From: Pseudomonadota bacterium | GTDB lineage: Bacteria; Desulfobacterota; Syntrophobacteria; Syntrophobacterales; Syntrophobacteraceae | Reading direction: 5' to 3' | NCBI GenBank assembly: GCA_023416335.1 | Contig: JAEZHY010000007.1 | Coordinates: forward strand, 1 to 31,335 | Length of the DNA: 31,335 nt | In this document: in pieces, positions 25,007 through 31,335 of the stretch | Layout: each line of letters opens with the position of its first letter | Position numbering within the stretch: position 1 is the stretch's first letter | Program-made: the position numbers and the translations under genes | Notes under the pieces: generated by a model | Databases searched by the model: none | What the model was told of the DNA's origin: nothing | The model's input: only the letters and a program-made list of their open reading frames with translations

Positions 25007-25768
25007 TCATTCCGCTTTCAATATCAAAATCTGTTCCAATACCTTCCTGCTCTGAAGTTCTTTTCCGGTATGATAACGAAACCAGTCGAGCAATCCTCGC
25101 AGAAGAGGAGCCTTCATCTCCTGTCGTATTCGCAATCGCCAGATTTTTTCAAGAGGAATTTTCCTCGAATAGTGGATCAGAGCAAGCGTACCCAAATCCA
25201 GAGCGATAAAGCTTTTATTAGGAGCAAAATGATCGGGGCAGACCAGTTTCCCCTGACTTGCCTGCCAGAACCATTTTGGGGCCGTTCTCAATATGCGCCG
25301 GCAAATCATGCACCCATCGAGAGCCGGCATATACCCCATCAGGAACTGAAACCGCAATAGTGCTAATAGTAACACATTCTGCGGATCCTTGTCCCGCTCC
25401 AGCACGCCGAGCGTTTCTTTGTGCAACTGGAATAGATCGGGTTGCGATTCGCCTTCCGGAACCATCTCCAGGACAATTTCCGAAAAGAGTGCCGCGTAAG
25501 CCCATTTTGCAATGTCGGCACGCATGGGAATATAAGGCTCAACAAGCCTGCATGCTTCAATCCAGAAAAAAGAATTCTTCTCCCGGCACTCCAACTGGAC
25601 AAGGCTGCATGGTTCAAATGTGTTTACAAAGCGTTTTTTGCTCCTTCTCGCCCCTTTTGCCAGCCCCCGTAATTTTCCGTGGGCCGCGGAATGAAACGAG
25701 ATCAGACGATCGGATTCGCCGTGGTCTCGTGTAGTTAGAACAATCGCTTCCGTTTCGAGTATCTTCAT
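25007..25768 (-). CDS. recO: DNA repair protein RecO
   Basis: The 253-residue product matches RecO, which helps load RecA on SSB-coated DNA and anneals strands in the RecFOR pathway. The N-terminal OB-fold starts ETEAIVLTTRDHGESDRLI and continues GKLRGLAKGARRSKKRF; a helical middle follows, then the zinc-finger region. The expected four-Cys cluster reads C-x2-C near 153-156 and then C-P-D-H near 177-180, so the last ligand is His. I chose the ATG at 25768 over the TTG one codon earlier. It is the upstream member of a minus-strand group with the CcdA-like gene. Confidence 0.88.
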   Translation of the reverse strand: MKILETEAIVLTTRDHGESDRLISFHSAAHGKLRGLAKGARRSKKRFVNTFEPCSLVQLECREKNSFFWIEACRLVEPYIPMRADIAKWAYAALFSEIVLEMVPEGESQPDLFQLHKETLGVLERDKDPQNVLLLALLRFQFLMGYMPALDGCMICRRILRTAPKWFWQASQGKLVCPDHFAPNKSFIALDLGTLALIHYSRKIPLEKIWRLRIRQEMKAPLLRGLLDWFRYHTGKELQSRKVLEQILILKAE

Positions 25769-25932
25769 CAAAAGTCCAAGCCTTACATTAATCTAACTAC
25801 GTTGCCGAGCCGGAAAATTCAGCGTCGATAAAAACACCGGCCTGGCAAGCGTGCATTCTAAACGTGTTGAGCTTATTGTTCAAGAAAGGGTAGCCAAAAC
25901 GGCTCGGGTGGAGGGCAAAAAAATGGAAGAAT

Positions 25933-26766
25933 CTAGCGGATTACCTCGACGGGATTAAATCCTGAGACTGCCTGCCTGATGTCTTCCAATATTCTCCCCG
26001 ATTGCAGTCTCCAATCGGGGGGAAGAAATCGATTCAATATCTTTGCGGCATCCTCTGTGGATTTGCCCGCCATCAATGCATAGTAGGCTGTTGTAATGGC
26101 TTTGCCCACCCTCGATTCTGTCTCCTTTCCTCTTCGCGAAGCCTTCTGTGCCGAATTTAGACTCTTCTTCAGCAGGCCGGAGTAGAATGCGCTGAATTCC
26201 CCGACGCGGTCCGCCCGCCATCTATCACCATCAAAGACCAGCAGTCGTGTCATTCCCGGAGAGTCGGCAAAAGAGAGTTCGAGTTCGGAGTTTTCCACGG
26301 AATAATAAGCGAATTGCCAGTCGATAACTTTTATTAAGCTCCCTTCTTTTCTTCCTGCTTTGACCAGTTTGATGTCGGCGTCGGAGTGGGCGAGATCGAC
26401 TGAATTGAGGGAGGTCTTTGCTCCGCAATCGGTGGCAATGAGCAGTGTCAGGCAGCAATGGGCGCCTCCCGAAAAACAATATGCCAGAAGCGACCTGCAA
26501 TTCGGCCTGGGTAAATCGGGAATAATCCTTGGTTCGCGAATCTTGAATGCGCACTCGCTCTGGAAGACTATCTCCCCATCTATGGAGTACTTAAGCGAGT
26601 ACTCATCGGGGCCGCCCTTTTCTTCTGCTGTGAACTTGAGGTCGCCCAGTCGGAGTTGAATTTGAGCCGGGCTTTCGGTTTTTTTCGCTTCATCAGCCAA
26701 TGCGCGGACCGTGAAAAAAAGGAAAGCAGCAAAAAGAGCCGAAATCAGAACAAGTATTTTTCGCAC
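25933..26766 (-). CDS. Exported protein of unknown function with SGGAHCC motif
   Basis: From a GTG at 26766 (AGGA six bases upstream) the 277-residue product begins with a signal peptide, VRKILVLISALFAAFLFF to about RALA. The ATG at 26865 would place a long hydrophilic lead before the signal, which is unlikely. The mature protein has a beta-rich first part with a cysteine-rich patch, C-x6-YCFSGGAHCCLT and DCG, where the GGAHCC block looks like a family signature. The C-terminal third is helical and basic. The second half has no recognised domain. The dense Cys suggests disulfides in the periplasm, perhaps served by the thiol relay encoded nearby; that link is only inferred. Confidence 0.65.
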   Translation of the reverse strand: MRKILVLISALFAAFLFFTVRALADEAKKTESPAQIQLRLGDLKFTAEEKGGPDEYSLKYSIDGEIVFQSECAFKIREPRIIPDLPRPNCRSLLAYCFSGGAHCCLTLLIATDCGAKTSLNSVDLAHSDADIKLVKAGRKEGSLIKVIDWQFAYYSVENSELELSFADSPGMTRLLVFDGDRWRADRVGEFSAFYSGLLKKSLNSAQKASRRGKETESRVGKAITTAYYALMAGKSTEDAAKILNRFLPPDWRLQSGRILEDIRQAVSGFNPVEVIR

Positions 26767-26986
26767 AAACAGTCCTGGCAGTCTAAAGAAGTCCAACGCC
26801 ACGCAGAATTCCGTCTCAGAGATCCCGCAGGAAGGATAATGATCAAATTCCCGATATTTCCACATTGCGGTGAAAACATCGGCTCACCTCTCTAATTCGA
26901 ATTTCAAAGTTATATAAGCGTATGATGCTGGTAATGCAAATCCGAATGACTCGGCTGGGAAATTTTCAATGGGTTCCAAAGGACGG

Positions 26987-27040
26987 ACGGCGAGCACGAT
27001 GGAGCATACGCTGCTGCGTTCCCTTCACCTGGCTCGCCGT
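26987..27040 (-). terminator. Long stem-loop after the chemoreceptor gene
   Basis: ACGGCGAGC (26987-26995) pairs perfectly with GCTCGCCGT (27032-27040), enclosing a 36-nt segment with further pairing potential (GCATACGC/GCTGCTGCG region). It starts about 10 bp after the stop codon of the minus-strand chemoreceptor gene. A T-tract is lacking. Confidence 0.4.
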
Positions 27041-27050
27041 TCACTTACTT

Positions 27051-28994
27051 CTAGAATTCGTCGAAATTGTTCTTATCAAACGGAATTACTTCCTTGGGGC
27101 TCTTGCCCTTAGGGCGAGGAGGTTTCTGCGAAACGGGCAGGCCGGTTTTTTCCGGTTGGCCGATAACCACTCCCGCAGCTTTTCGTTTATTTTCGGCATC
27201 GGCAGGTGAATTCCAGCCGTGTTGCGTTTCGCCCTTTCCATCTACGAGCGTGGTCAGGGCAACGACAAACCCTTTTATCTTTTCAGCCTGAGAGTTCATC
27301 TCTGCAGAGGCGGAAGCCGATTCTTCAGCGCTGGCGGAGGTCTGCTGCGTGACCTTGTTCATGTTGTCCACGGCCTTGCCGATCTGCTCTATTCCCGATG
27401 CCTGTTCCTGGGAGGCCGCTGCTATTTCTCCCACCAGTTCTCCGGATTTCGAAACGATCTGAACCGTTTTCCTGAACTCATTATTTGTTCCTTCAACTAT
27501 TTTGGAACCTTCCTTGACTCTTGTCACTGTGCCTTCTATGAGCCCTGCGGTATTCTTTGCAGCTTCGGCAGCTCTCATTGCAAGGTTCCTCACCTCGTCG
27601 GCAACGACCGCGAAGCCCGCACCGGCTTCTCTCGCACGGGCTGCTTCCACCGCGGCATTCAAAGCGAGAAGGTTCGTCTGGAAAGCGATCTCGTCAATTG
27701 TTCTGATTATCTTCTGCGTGTCTTCGCTCGCCTTGGATATTTCGACCATGGAATTCGTAAGCCGGCCCATCGCTTCGTTTGCCTTCCCAATCACGTCGGT
27801 TGCCTCCCGCATGAGCAGGTTGGCCTGACCGGCATTGTCGGCATTCTGCTTTGTCATTGCCGCCATTTCCTCGAGGGAAGAGGAAGTCTCTTCGATACTG
27901 GCGGCCTGCTGTGAGGCCCCTTCGGCGAGTTGCCTGCTTGTTGACGAAATTTGCGCCGCAGCCCCGGCCAGCAAATACGAACTGTCGGACAGTCCCTTTG
28001 CAGCCCTGCTGATGGGTCTGGTCGTAGATCTGCCGAACAGGTACACTGCGATCAGTGCCACAGCAAGCAGAACCAGGCCGATGAGTGCCGCCTGGTTCCT
28101 GAATCCCGTTGTCGCCGACATGAATTCTTCCATGGGCTGAACGACCCCGATGCTCCAGCCCCTGATCCCTACAGGGGCGACATGGCCGATTTTTGGTTGG
28201 CCCTGATAGGACCATGCCACAGCGGCTTTTTCCTGGCCCATCATCTTTTGCGCAAGATGTTCGAGCCCTGGGGTCTTGGCCATGTTCAGTTCCAGTATGA
28301 GCTTTCGATCGGGGTGAGCGATGATATTGCCGGTTTCATCGACCAGGAATGAATAACCTGAATCCCCAACTTTGGTGTTGGCAACAATATCGACGAGAAC
28401 GTCAATTTTGGAGGCGATGCCCAGGAGACCGGCAAACTGGCCGGATGCCGTTTTGATCGGCACGTACACGATCATGACCGGCTCGCTGGCTGTCTTGCCT
28501 TTGACGATCGGTGCTATGCTTGGCTTCCCATCCTGCTTTGCAGCCTTAAAATATTCCCGGTCCGATATGTCCATGGTCTGGTAAGCTTTTGTATCACCGT
28601 CGCTCTTTACACCCGCGAACGACTTCCCGCGTGCATCGGTAATGTAGATCCCGACATATTTATCCCCGAGTTGCTTTATTACGCCGGATAAGTCCTTGTT
28701 CAAGGCATCGATCTGCTCTCTGGCACTATCAGGTCCTTTTTCGCCGACTTTGGCGCACAGTTCCGGAATCACCCTCAGTGCCGACAACGCCTTTGCCTGG
28801 GTGAGTTCCATATCAACAATCGTTCGGACTGTTTTCCCGAGTTTCTCCACTGTATCCACGGACATTCTCTCAGAGAGATCCGTGAGTGAACCGGTGGTCC
28901 TCATGATTATGAAGCCGCCTATCGTCAGCATCGGAATGAGCATCGCAATAACCCCGCCTGTGATCAGCTTCCTGTTCAGGCTGAGACTCCTCAT
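27051..28994 (-). CDS. Methyl-accepting chemotaxis protein with Cache-type sensor
   Basis: The 647-residue chemoreceptor has a first membrane helix (about 10-31) and a periplasmic double-Cache-like sensor (about 35-295). Sensor segments include [37 protein letters not shown], and [16 protein letters not shown]. The second membrane helix spans about 302-320. A long cytoplasmic coiled coil contains the hairpin tip [39 protein letters not shown] (about 434-472), which binds CheA and CheW. A classical HAMP is hard to see after the second helix. A flexible Pro/Lys-rich linker of about 65 residues ends with NFDEF, matching the aromatic-xx-aromatic pentapeptide that docks CheR in some receptors. No che genes are near. 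GGGAGGACAGGG precedes the ATG. Confidence 0.93.
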   Translation of the reverse strand: MRSLSLNRKLITGGVIAMLIPMLTIGGFIIMRTTGSLTDLSERMSVDTVEKLGKTVRTIVDMELTQAKALSALRVIPELCAKVGEKGPDSAREQIDALNKDLSGVIKQLGDKYVGIYITDARGKSFAGVKSDGDTKAYQTMDISDREYFKAAKQDGKPSIAPIVKGKTASEPVMIVYVPIKTASGQFAGLLGIASKIDVLVDIVANTKVGDSGYSFLVDETGNIIAHPDRKLILELNMAKTPGLEHLAQKMMGQEKAAVAWSYQGQPKIGHVAPVGIRGWSIGVVQPMEEFMSATTGFRNQAALIGLVLLAVALIAVYLFGRSTTRPISRAAKGLSDSSYLLAGAAAQISSTSRQLAEGASQQAASIEETSSSLEEMAAMTKQNADNAGQANLLMREATDVIGKANEAMGRLTNSMVEISKASEDTQKIIRTIDEIAFQTNLLALNAAVEAARAREAGAGFAVVADEVRNLAMRAAEAAKNTAGLIEGTVTRVKEGSKIVEGTNNEFRKTVQIVSKSGELVGEIAAASQEQASGIEQIGKAVDNMNKVTQQTSASAEESASASAEMNSQAEKIKGFVVALTTLVDGKGETQHGWNSPADAENKRKAAGVVIGQPEKTGLPVSQKPPRPKGKSPKEVIPFDKNNFDEF

Positions 28995-29587
28995 TTACCC
29001 TGTCCTCCCTTCTTGGTCCCGTTCTCCTCGATTTGTACAGACACGTGTTGACGTGCCTTCGGCTGCCGGAAAATTCAGTGGAATTCCGAAGTCCAGGGCA
29101 GGCTTTGCTACACCCGCAGGGCCCCCAAAGCATCCGGAAACATTCCGAGCGGATGAGGTCATAGCCCGACGAGGAACTTGAGAACTAATCTGCCAAAACC
29201 AACGATGATCGATGTACAACCAGTAATGATGAATCTTGGATGAAGCGTGTTGGGATCAAACCCGTCCCGGCCTTTGCGGGGAAGAGGTGAGAAGCAAACG
29301 GCTGGAAATTGGTCAGAGAGTTCTTTCTTGCAATCCGCCTGATGCGGGTCGGGATTGCCTGCGGAAACGGCTTTGATCTATGCAGGATGAAAATCGGCGT
29401 CAAGTCGCTTTAACTTTAGGAAAATATGGGGAGGCCATCTTCGGACCAAGAGTCGGGTCTTTTTGCTGCGCTGAAAGCGCTACATGGCCAATAGCCCAAG
29501 GTCAGAGGAGCGTTGCCCCGGGATTGGACAAGCTGATGCTGCGATTTCCCCGAAGGATAAGACGGCATAATACCATGGGGCCGTTAT
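28995..29587. other. Intergenic region without recognisable gene
   Basis: About 590 bases upstream of the chemoreceptor gene hold no convincing open frame on either strand and no tRNA or rRNA. The short frames lack domains and good ribosome sites. I could not identify a clear promoter for the chemoreceptor. Confidence 0.5.
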
Positions 29588-29800
29588 TTTGAATTCGGCT
29601 TTTCCGCTCCTTCCTCGTTCTCTCTTCTGCAGACATTGACACCCTCCCCGGAATTCCTTCAACCCTGATAAAGCCTAACAACGCCTGATGCCCCCCAACA
29701 AAGCCTGATAGAAGAGATTTGTAACCCTGATAAACCCTGCCAGAGGGTCTGACAGATGTCTGACAAAGGCTGAAATGAGCTGACAAAGCCTGACACGGTG
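29588..29800 (-). repeat. Phased 10-bp repeat array plus conserved tail (right, inverted copy)
   Basis: On the plus strand TGA or a one-base variant recurs at 29666, 29676, 29686, 29696 (CAA), 29706, 29728, 29738, 29750, 29761, 29771, 29781 and 29791. That is a 10-bp step with the same kind of phase jump as the left copy. The tail blocks TTTGAATTCGGCTTTTCCGC (29588-29607) and GACACCCTCCCCGGAATTC (29638-29656) are exact reverse complements of 582-601 and 527-545. The repeats therefore flank a 29-kb segment in inverted orientation. Confidence 0.8.
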
Positions 29801-30144
29801 GGGCGGAGAGACGGTTATCGATTATTGACGCAAACCGGCCAACCCGGGTCGGTTGCGTCGGAGTCCGGATCGCAACCCGTCGCCTCCGGCCCGGTGAAAG
29901 AGGAATTTTTCTATTCGGTTTTCAAAGATCTATCCGCATCCCGGGGATTCTTATTATTTCTATGCAATCAGGGATGGAATCGCAGCGCATCATAAAAGAT
30001 GTGTTTTTCAGGTACGGATATTCCAGTTAAAAAAACATTCCTGCATTGCATGGAGGGGCATCCGGAGGAGGTTTACGGCAACCGGAGATGCAAAAGAGCG
30101 CGGATTCGGCAAAACGATAATGTCCATAATTTCGGAGATCGCAG

Positions 30145-30230
30145 ACCCTCGTCGGTTTCCGACCGAATGTACCCGATGGAGGTGGCGCGGAAGCGCCATC
30201 CAGGAATTGGGAAGCTAATGTCCCGACTTT
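30145..30230 (+). ncRNA. Candidate structured RNA, upstream unit
   Basis: GTCGG (30151-30155) can pair with CCGAC at 30159-30163 or at 30223-30227. CGAATGT follows (30164-30170), then an 8-bp stem GGTGGCGC/GCGCCATC (30181-30188, 30193-30200) with a GGAA tetraloop, then GCTAATG (30214-30220). The order of parts is the same as in the next unit. GNRA-type loops exist only on the plus strand, which favours that direction. No coding frame explains the conservation. Confidence 0.4.
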
Positions 30231-30259
30231 TCACTGAAGGGAATAAAGGCAAGGTGCTC

Positions 30260-30400
30260 ACGGTGCCTGGTCGGGAGACCAGGTCCGGCGAATGTCTTCA
30301 AGCGGCGCGGTCAGGAAACCGCGCCACAACTCTTGGGGGAAAGAATCCTCGGGCGCTTGAGTTGACGCTAATGAGCCGGACTATCATGGAGACCAGGAAG
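30260..30400 (+). ncRNA. Candidate structured RNA, downstream unit (HEARO/omega-RNA-like?)
   Basis: CCTGGTC/GACCAGG (30266-30272, 30277-30283) is closed by a GGGA tetraloop. Then TCCGGC (30284-30289) pairs with GCCGGA (30375-30380) around the unit. Inside are CGAATGT (30289-30295), TCAAGC/GCTTGA (30298-30303, 30355-30360), and the 8-bp stem GGCGCGGT/ACCGCGCC (30304-30311, 30318-30325). GCTAATG lies at 30367-30373. CAACTC (30327-30332) with GAGTTG (30359-30364) competes with the TCAAGC stem, and a second GACCAGG (30391-30397) could replace the first. This density of nested and competing pairs indicates a functional RNA fold. It reminds me of HEARO/omega RNAs linked to IscB, but no iscB gene is present and the identity is a guess. 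Confidence 0.5.
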
Positions 30401-30435
30401 AATTGCTGCTTTTTCGGCAAACCCGGCAGTCGTAT

Positions 30436-31203
30436 TTATTTCAATTTTAGAGCAGGCTCTCCGAGGAGAGAAAAGGTCATCCAGTCGTAAGCAAGTTTGA
30501 GGAGCGAAGCGTCGTCGGAGCGAATTCCGTCGATTTCCTCCTCAGGTATTTCGAACAGGCTCAGGAAACGGCTGTTGAGGACCATCTCCCGGAACTTGTC
30601 GAGATTGTAACTCGCCAGGTAAAAAACCTGCTGCTGCCTGGGCGGAAGCACATTGTCTCTCAGCTTGGGGTGAGTGATTATCTCCATCCAGCGATCGTTT
30701 GACGCGTAATACTCTTTGAGTCCCTGGTCTTTGAGCCACTCATCAACACTCCACGTCTGTTCCTCCTCGAAGCCGCTGCAATGGTCTTCCCGCAAGACGA
30801 AGTAGCTCTCAATCACGGTTCCATGCATCCGGTGAATACGCGAGGCCCTCGCGATCGGGTAGATGCGGCAGGCGGAAGGGCGGTCCTCATAGACCGTACA
30901 TCCTTGAGGCGAAACGAACGGACAGGTATTGCGCTCGTTGTCGTTCATCTGCAGATGCACCATCGGCAGATTCCGGTTATCATCGAAATTGCAGTCAGTA
31001 TAACGATCCAGAAAATCCGAAGAGGTCATTCCAAGACGGTTTTTGAGTCGCAAAATATCGTACGGGGTCAGCAGGAGGTTTAGCTTGCGGCAGCATTCGG
31101 TAAAGCACGGAACGCCGGGATGGCATGCAAACCGGAATCCGCCGTTTGCGAGCGGTTGAATTTTATCCTGAATATCCAGGGGGGCGGTTTCCCTTACTTC
31201 CAT
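30436..31203 (-). CDS. YkgJ-family cysteine-cluster protein
   Basis: The 255-residue protein belongs to the YkgJ/CxxCxxCC family of predicted zinc- or iron-chelating proteins. An N-terminal cluster (C27, C33, C37, C38 in FACHPGVPCFTECCRK) is followed by the second group with TCPFVSPQGCTVYEDRPSACRIYP (C94, C102, C112). The family's exact role is unknown. The rest is helical, without other domains. I chose the ATG at 31203, with GGAG 9 nt upstream; a TTG five codons earlier is possible. It stands alone next to the structured-RNA candidate, tail to tail. Confidence 0.85.
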   Translation of the reverse strand: MEVRETAPLDIQDKIQPLANGGFRFACHPGVPCFTECCRKLNLLLTPYDILRLKNRLGMTSSDFLDRYTDCNFDDNRNLPMVHLQMNDNERNTCPFVSPQGCTVYEDRPSACRIYPIARASRIHRMHGTVIESYFVLREDHCSGFEEEQTWSVDEWLKDQGLKEYYASNDRWMEIITHPKLRDNVLPPRQQQVFYLASYNLDKFREMVLNSRFLSLFEIPEEEIDGIRSDDASLLKLAYDWMTFSLLGEPALKLK

Positions 31204-31261
31204 ATCAAAAATCTCCAAAGCAATACTTGGTCGGCCCTGATGTTACGGGACGGGCAGAGCT

Positions 31262-31335
31262 GGAGCCGGCCCTTCTCTTCGATCAGGACAAGTTCACACC
31301 GGAATCCAGGCTTTAGGGCAGATTAATCGTGAATT
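31262..31335 (+). repeat. MITE-like dispersed element, copy D, cut by the window end
   Basis: The stretch from CCGGCCCTTCTCTTCGATCA to GATTAATCGTGAATT is almost identical to 696-770 of copy A, in the same orientation. The outer CGTCATT end is replaced by other sequence. The rest of the element lies beyond the window. Confidence 0.7.

Noticed and set aside
29999..30490. Plus-strand frame of 163 codons across the hairpin region
   Set aside because: No recognisable domain; the stems and loops explain the sequence better than a protein, and it runs into the YkgJ-family gene.
1..31335. CRISPR array or tRNA genes
   Set aside because: No series of identical repeats with equal spacers and no cloverleaf with a T-loop motif were seen; the 10-bp arrays lack spacers.
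1..31335. Prophage or integrative element between the inverted repeats
   Set aside because: No integrase, transposase, relaxase or phage structural gene is present; the repeats alone do not prove an element.

Overview
The window looks like part of a chromosome of a free-living, anaerobic-type Gram-negative bacterium. The best fit is the Desulfobacterota (former Deltaproteobacteria), perhaps near the Syntrophobacterales. The support is indirect: a MucR-type zinc-finger regulator, an ACSF3-like acyl-CoA synthetase, a methylmalonyl-CoA decarboxylase beside a CoA-transferase, many PAS/REC/GGDEF signalling proteins, and several small exported proteins of unknown function. No rRNA, tRNA, CRISPR array, intact transposase or phage gene was seen.

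Layout. (1) 1-1.4 kb is a gene-poor flank: tandem hairpins, an array of phased 10-bp repeats, a MITE-like element and the C-terminal remnant of a homoserine-acetyltransferase-like hydrolase. (2) 1.5-7.8 kb carries a DUF2007 protein, a MucR regulator, a small lipoprotein, a malonyl/methylmalonyl-CoA synthetase, two small secreted proteins, a stand-alone FeoA protein and an NADPH-dependent FMN reductase. (3) 7.9-14.0 kb is a co-directional signalling cluster: a soluble PAS histidine kinase, a REC + degenerate HD-GYP protein, a REC-HPt protein, and a REC-PAS-GGDEF-EAL protein. It has the parts of a split phosphorelay ending in c-di-GMP turnover. (4) 14.0-15.0 kb (minus strand) has a two-helix channel-like protein and the remains of an AbiEii-type toxin module. 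(5) 15.2-22.0 kb is a polar amino-acid-type ABC transporter (binding protein, intergenic terminator, permease, ATPase, permease), closely followed by a GlcD-like FAD-linked 2-hydroxyacid dehydrogenase, then a class I CoA-transferase and a ScpB-like methylmalonyl-CoA decarboxylase. This suggests uptake and oxidation of an amino or hydroxy acid feeding acyl-CoA metabolism. (6) 22.4-28.9 kb (minus strand) has a large chemoreceptor, an exported protein with a GGAHCC motif, RecO, a CcdA/DsbD-like membrane protein, a TlpA-like thioredoxin and GlgC. (7) 29.0-31.3 kb is again gene-poor: an inverted copy of the phased 10-bp array, a run of hairpins that looks like a tandem structured RNA, a YkgJ-type cysteine-cluster protein, and another copy of the MITE-like element running off the end.

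The most unusual content is non-coding. Two ~0.2-kb repeats in inverted orientation, 29 kb apart, carry TCA (or TGA on the other strand) at almost exactly 10-bp spacing. At 30.14-30.40 kb two consecutive segments share the plan hairpin - CGAATGT - hairpin - GCTAATG - closing strand, with compensating stems and GNRA-type loops. I read these as a candidate tandem structured RNA, possibly of the HEARO/omega-RNA type. That identity is a guess and was not tested.
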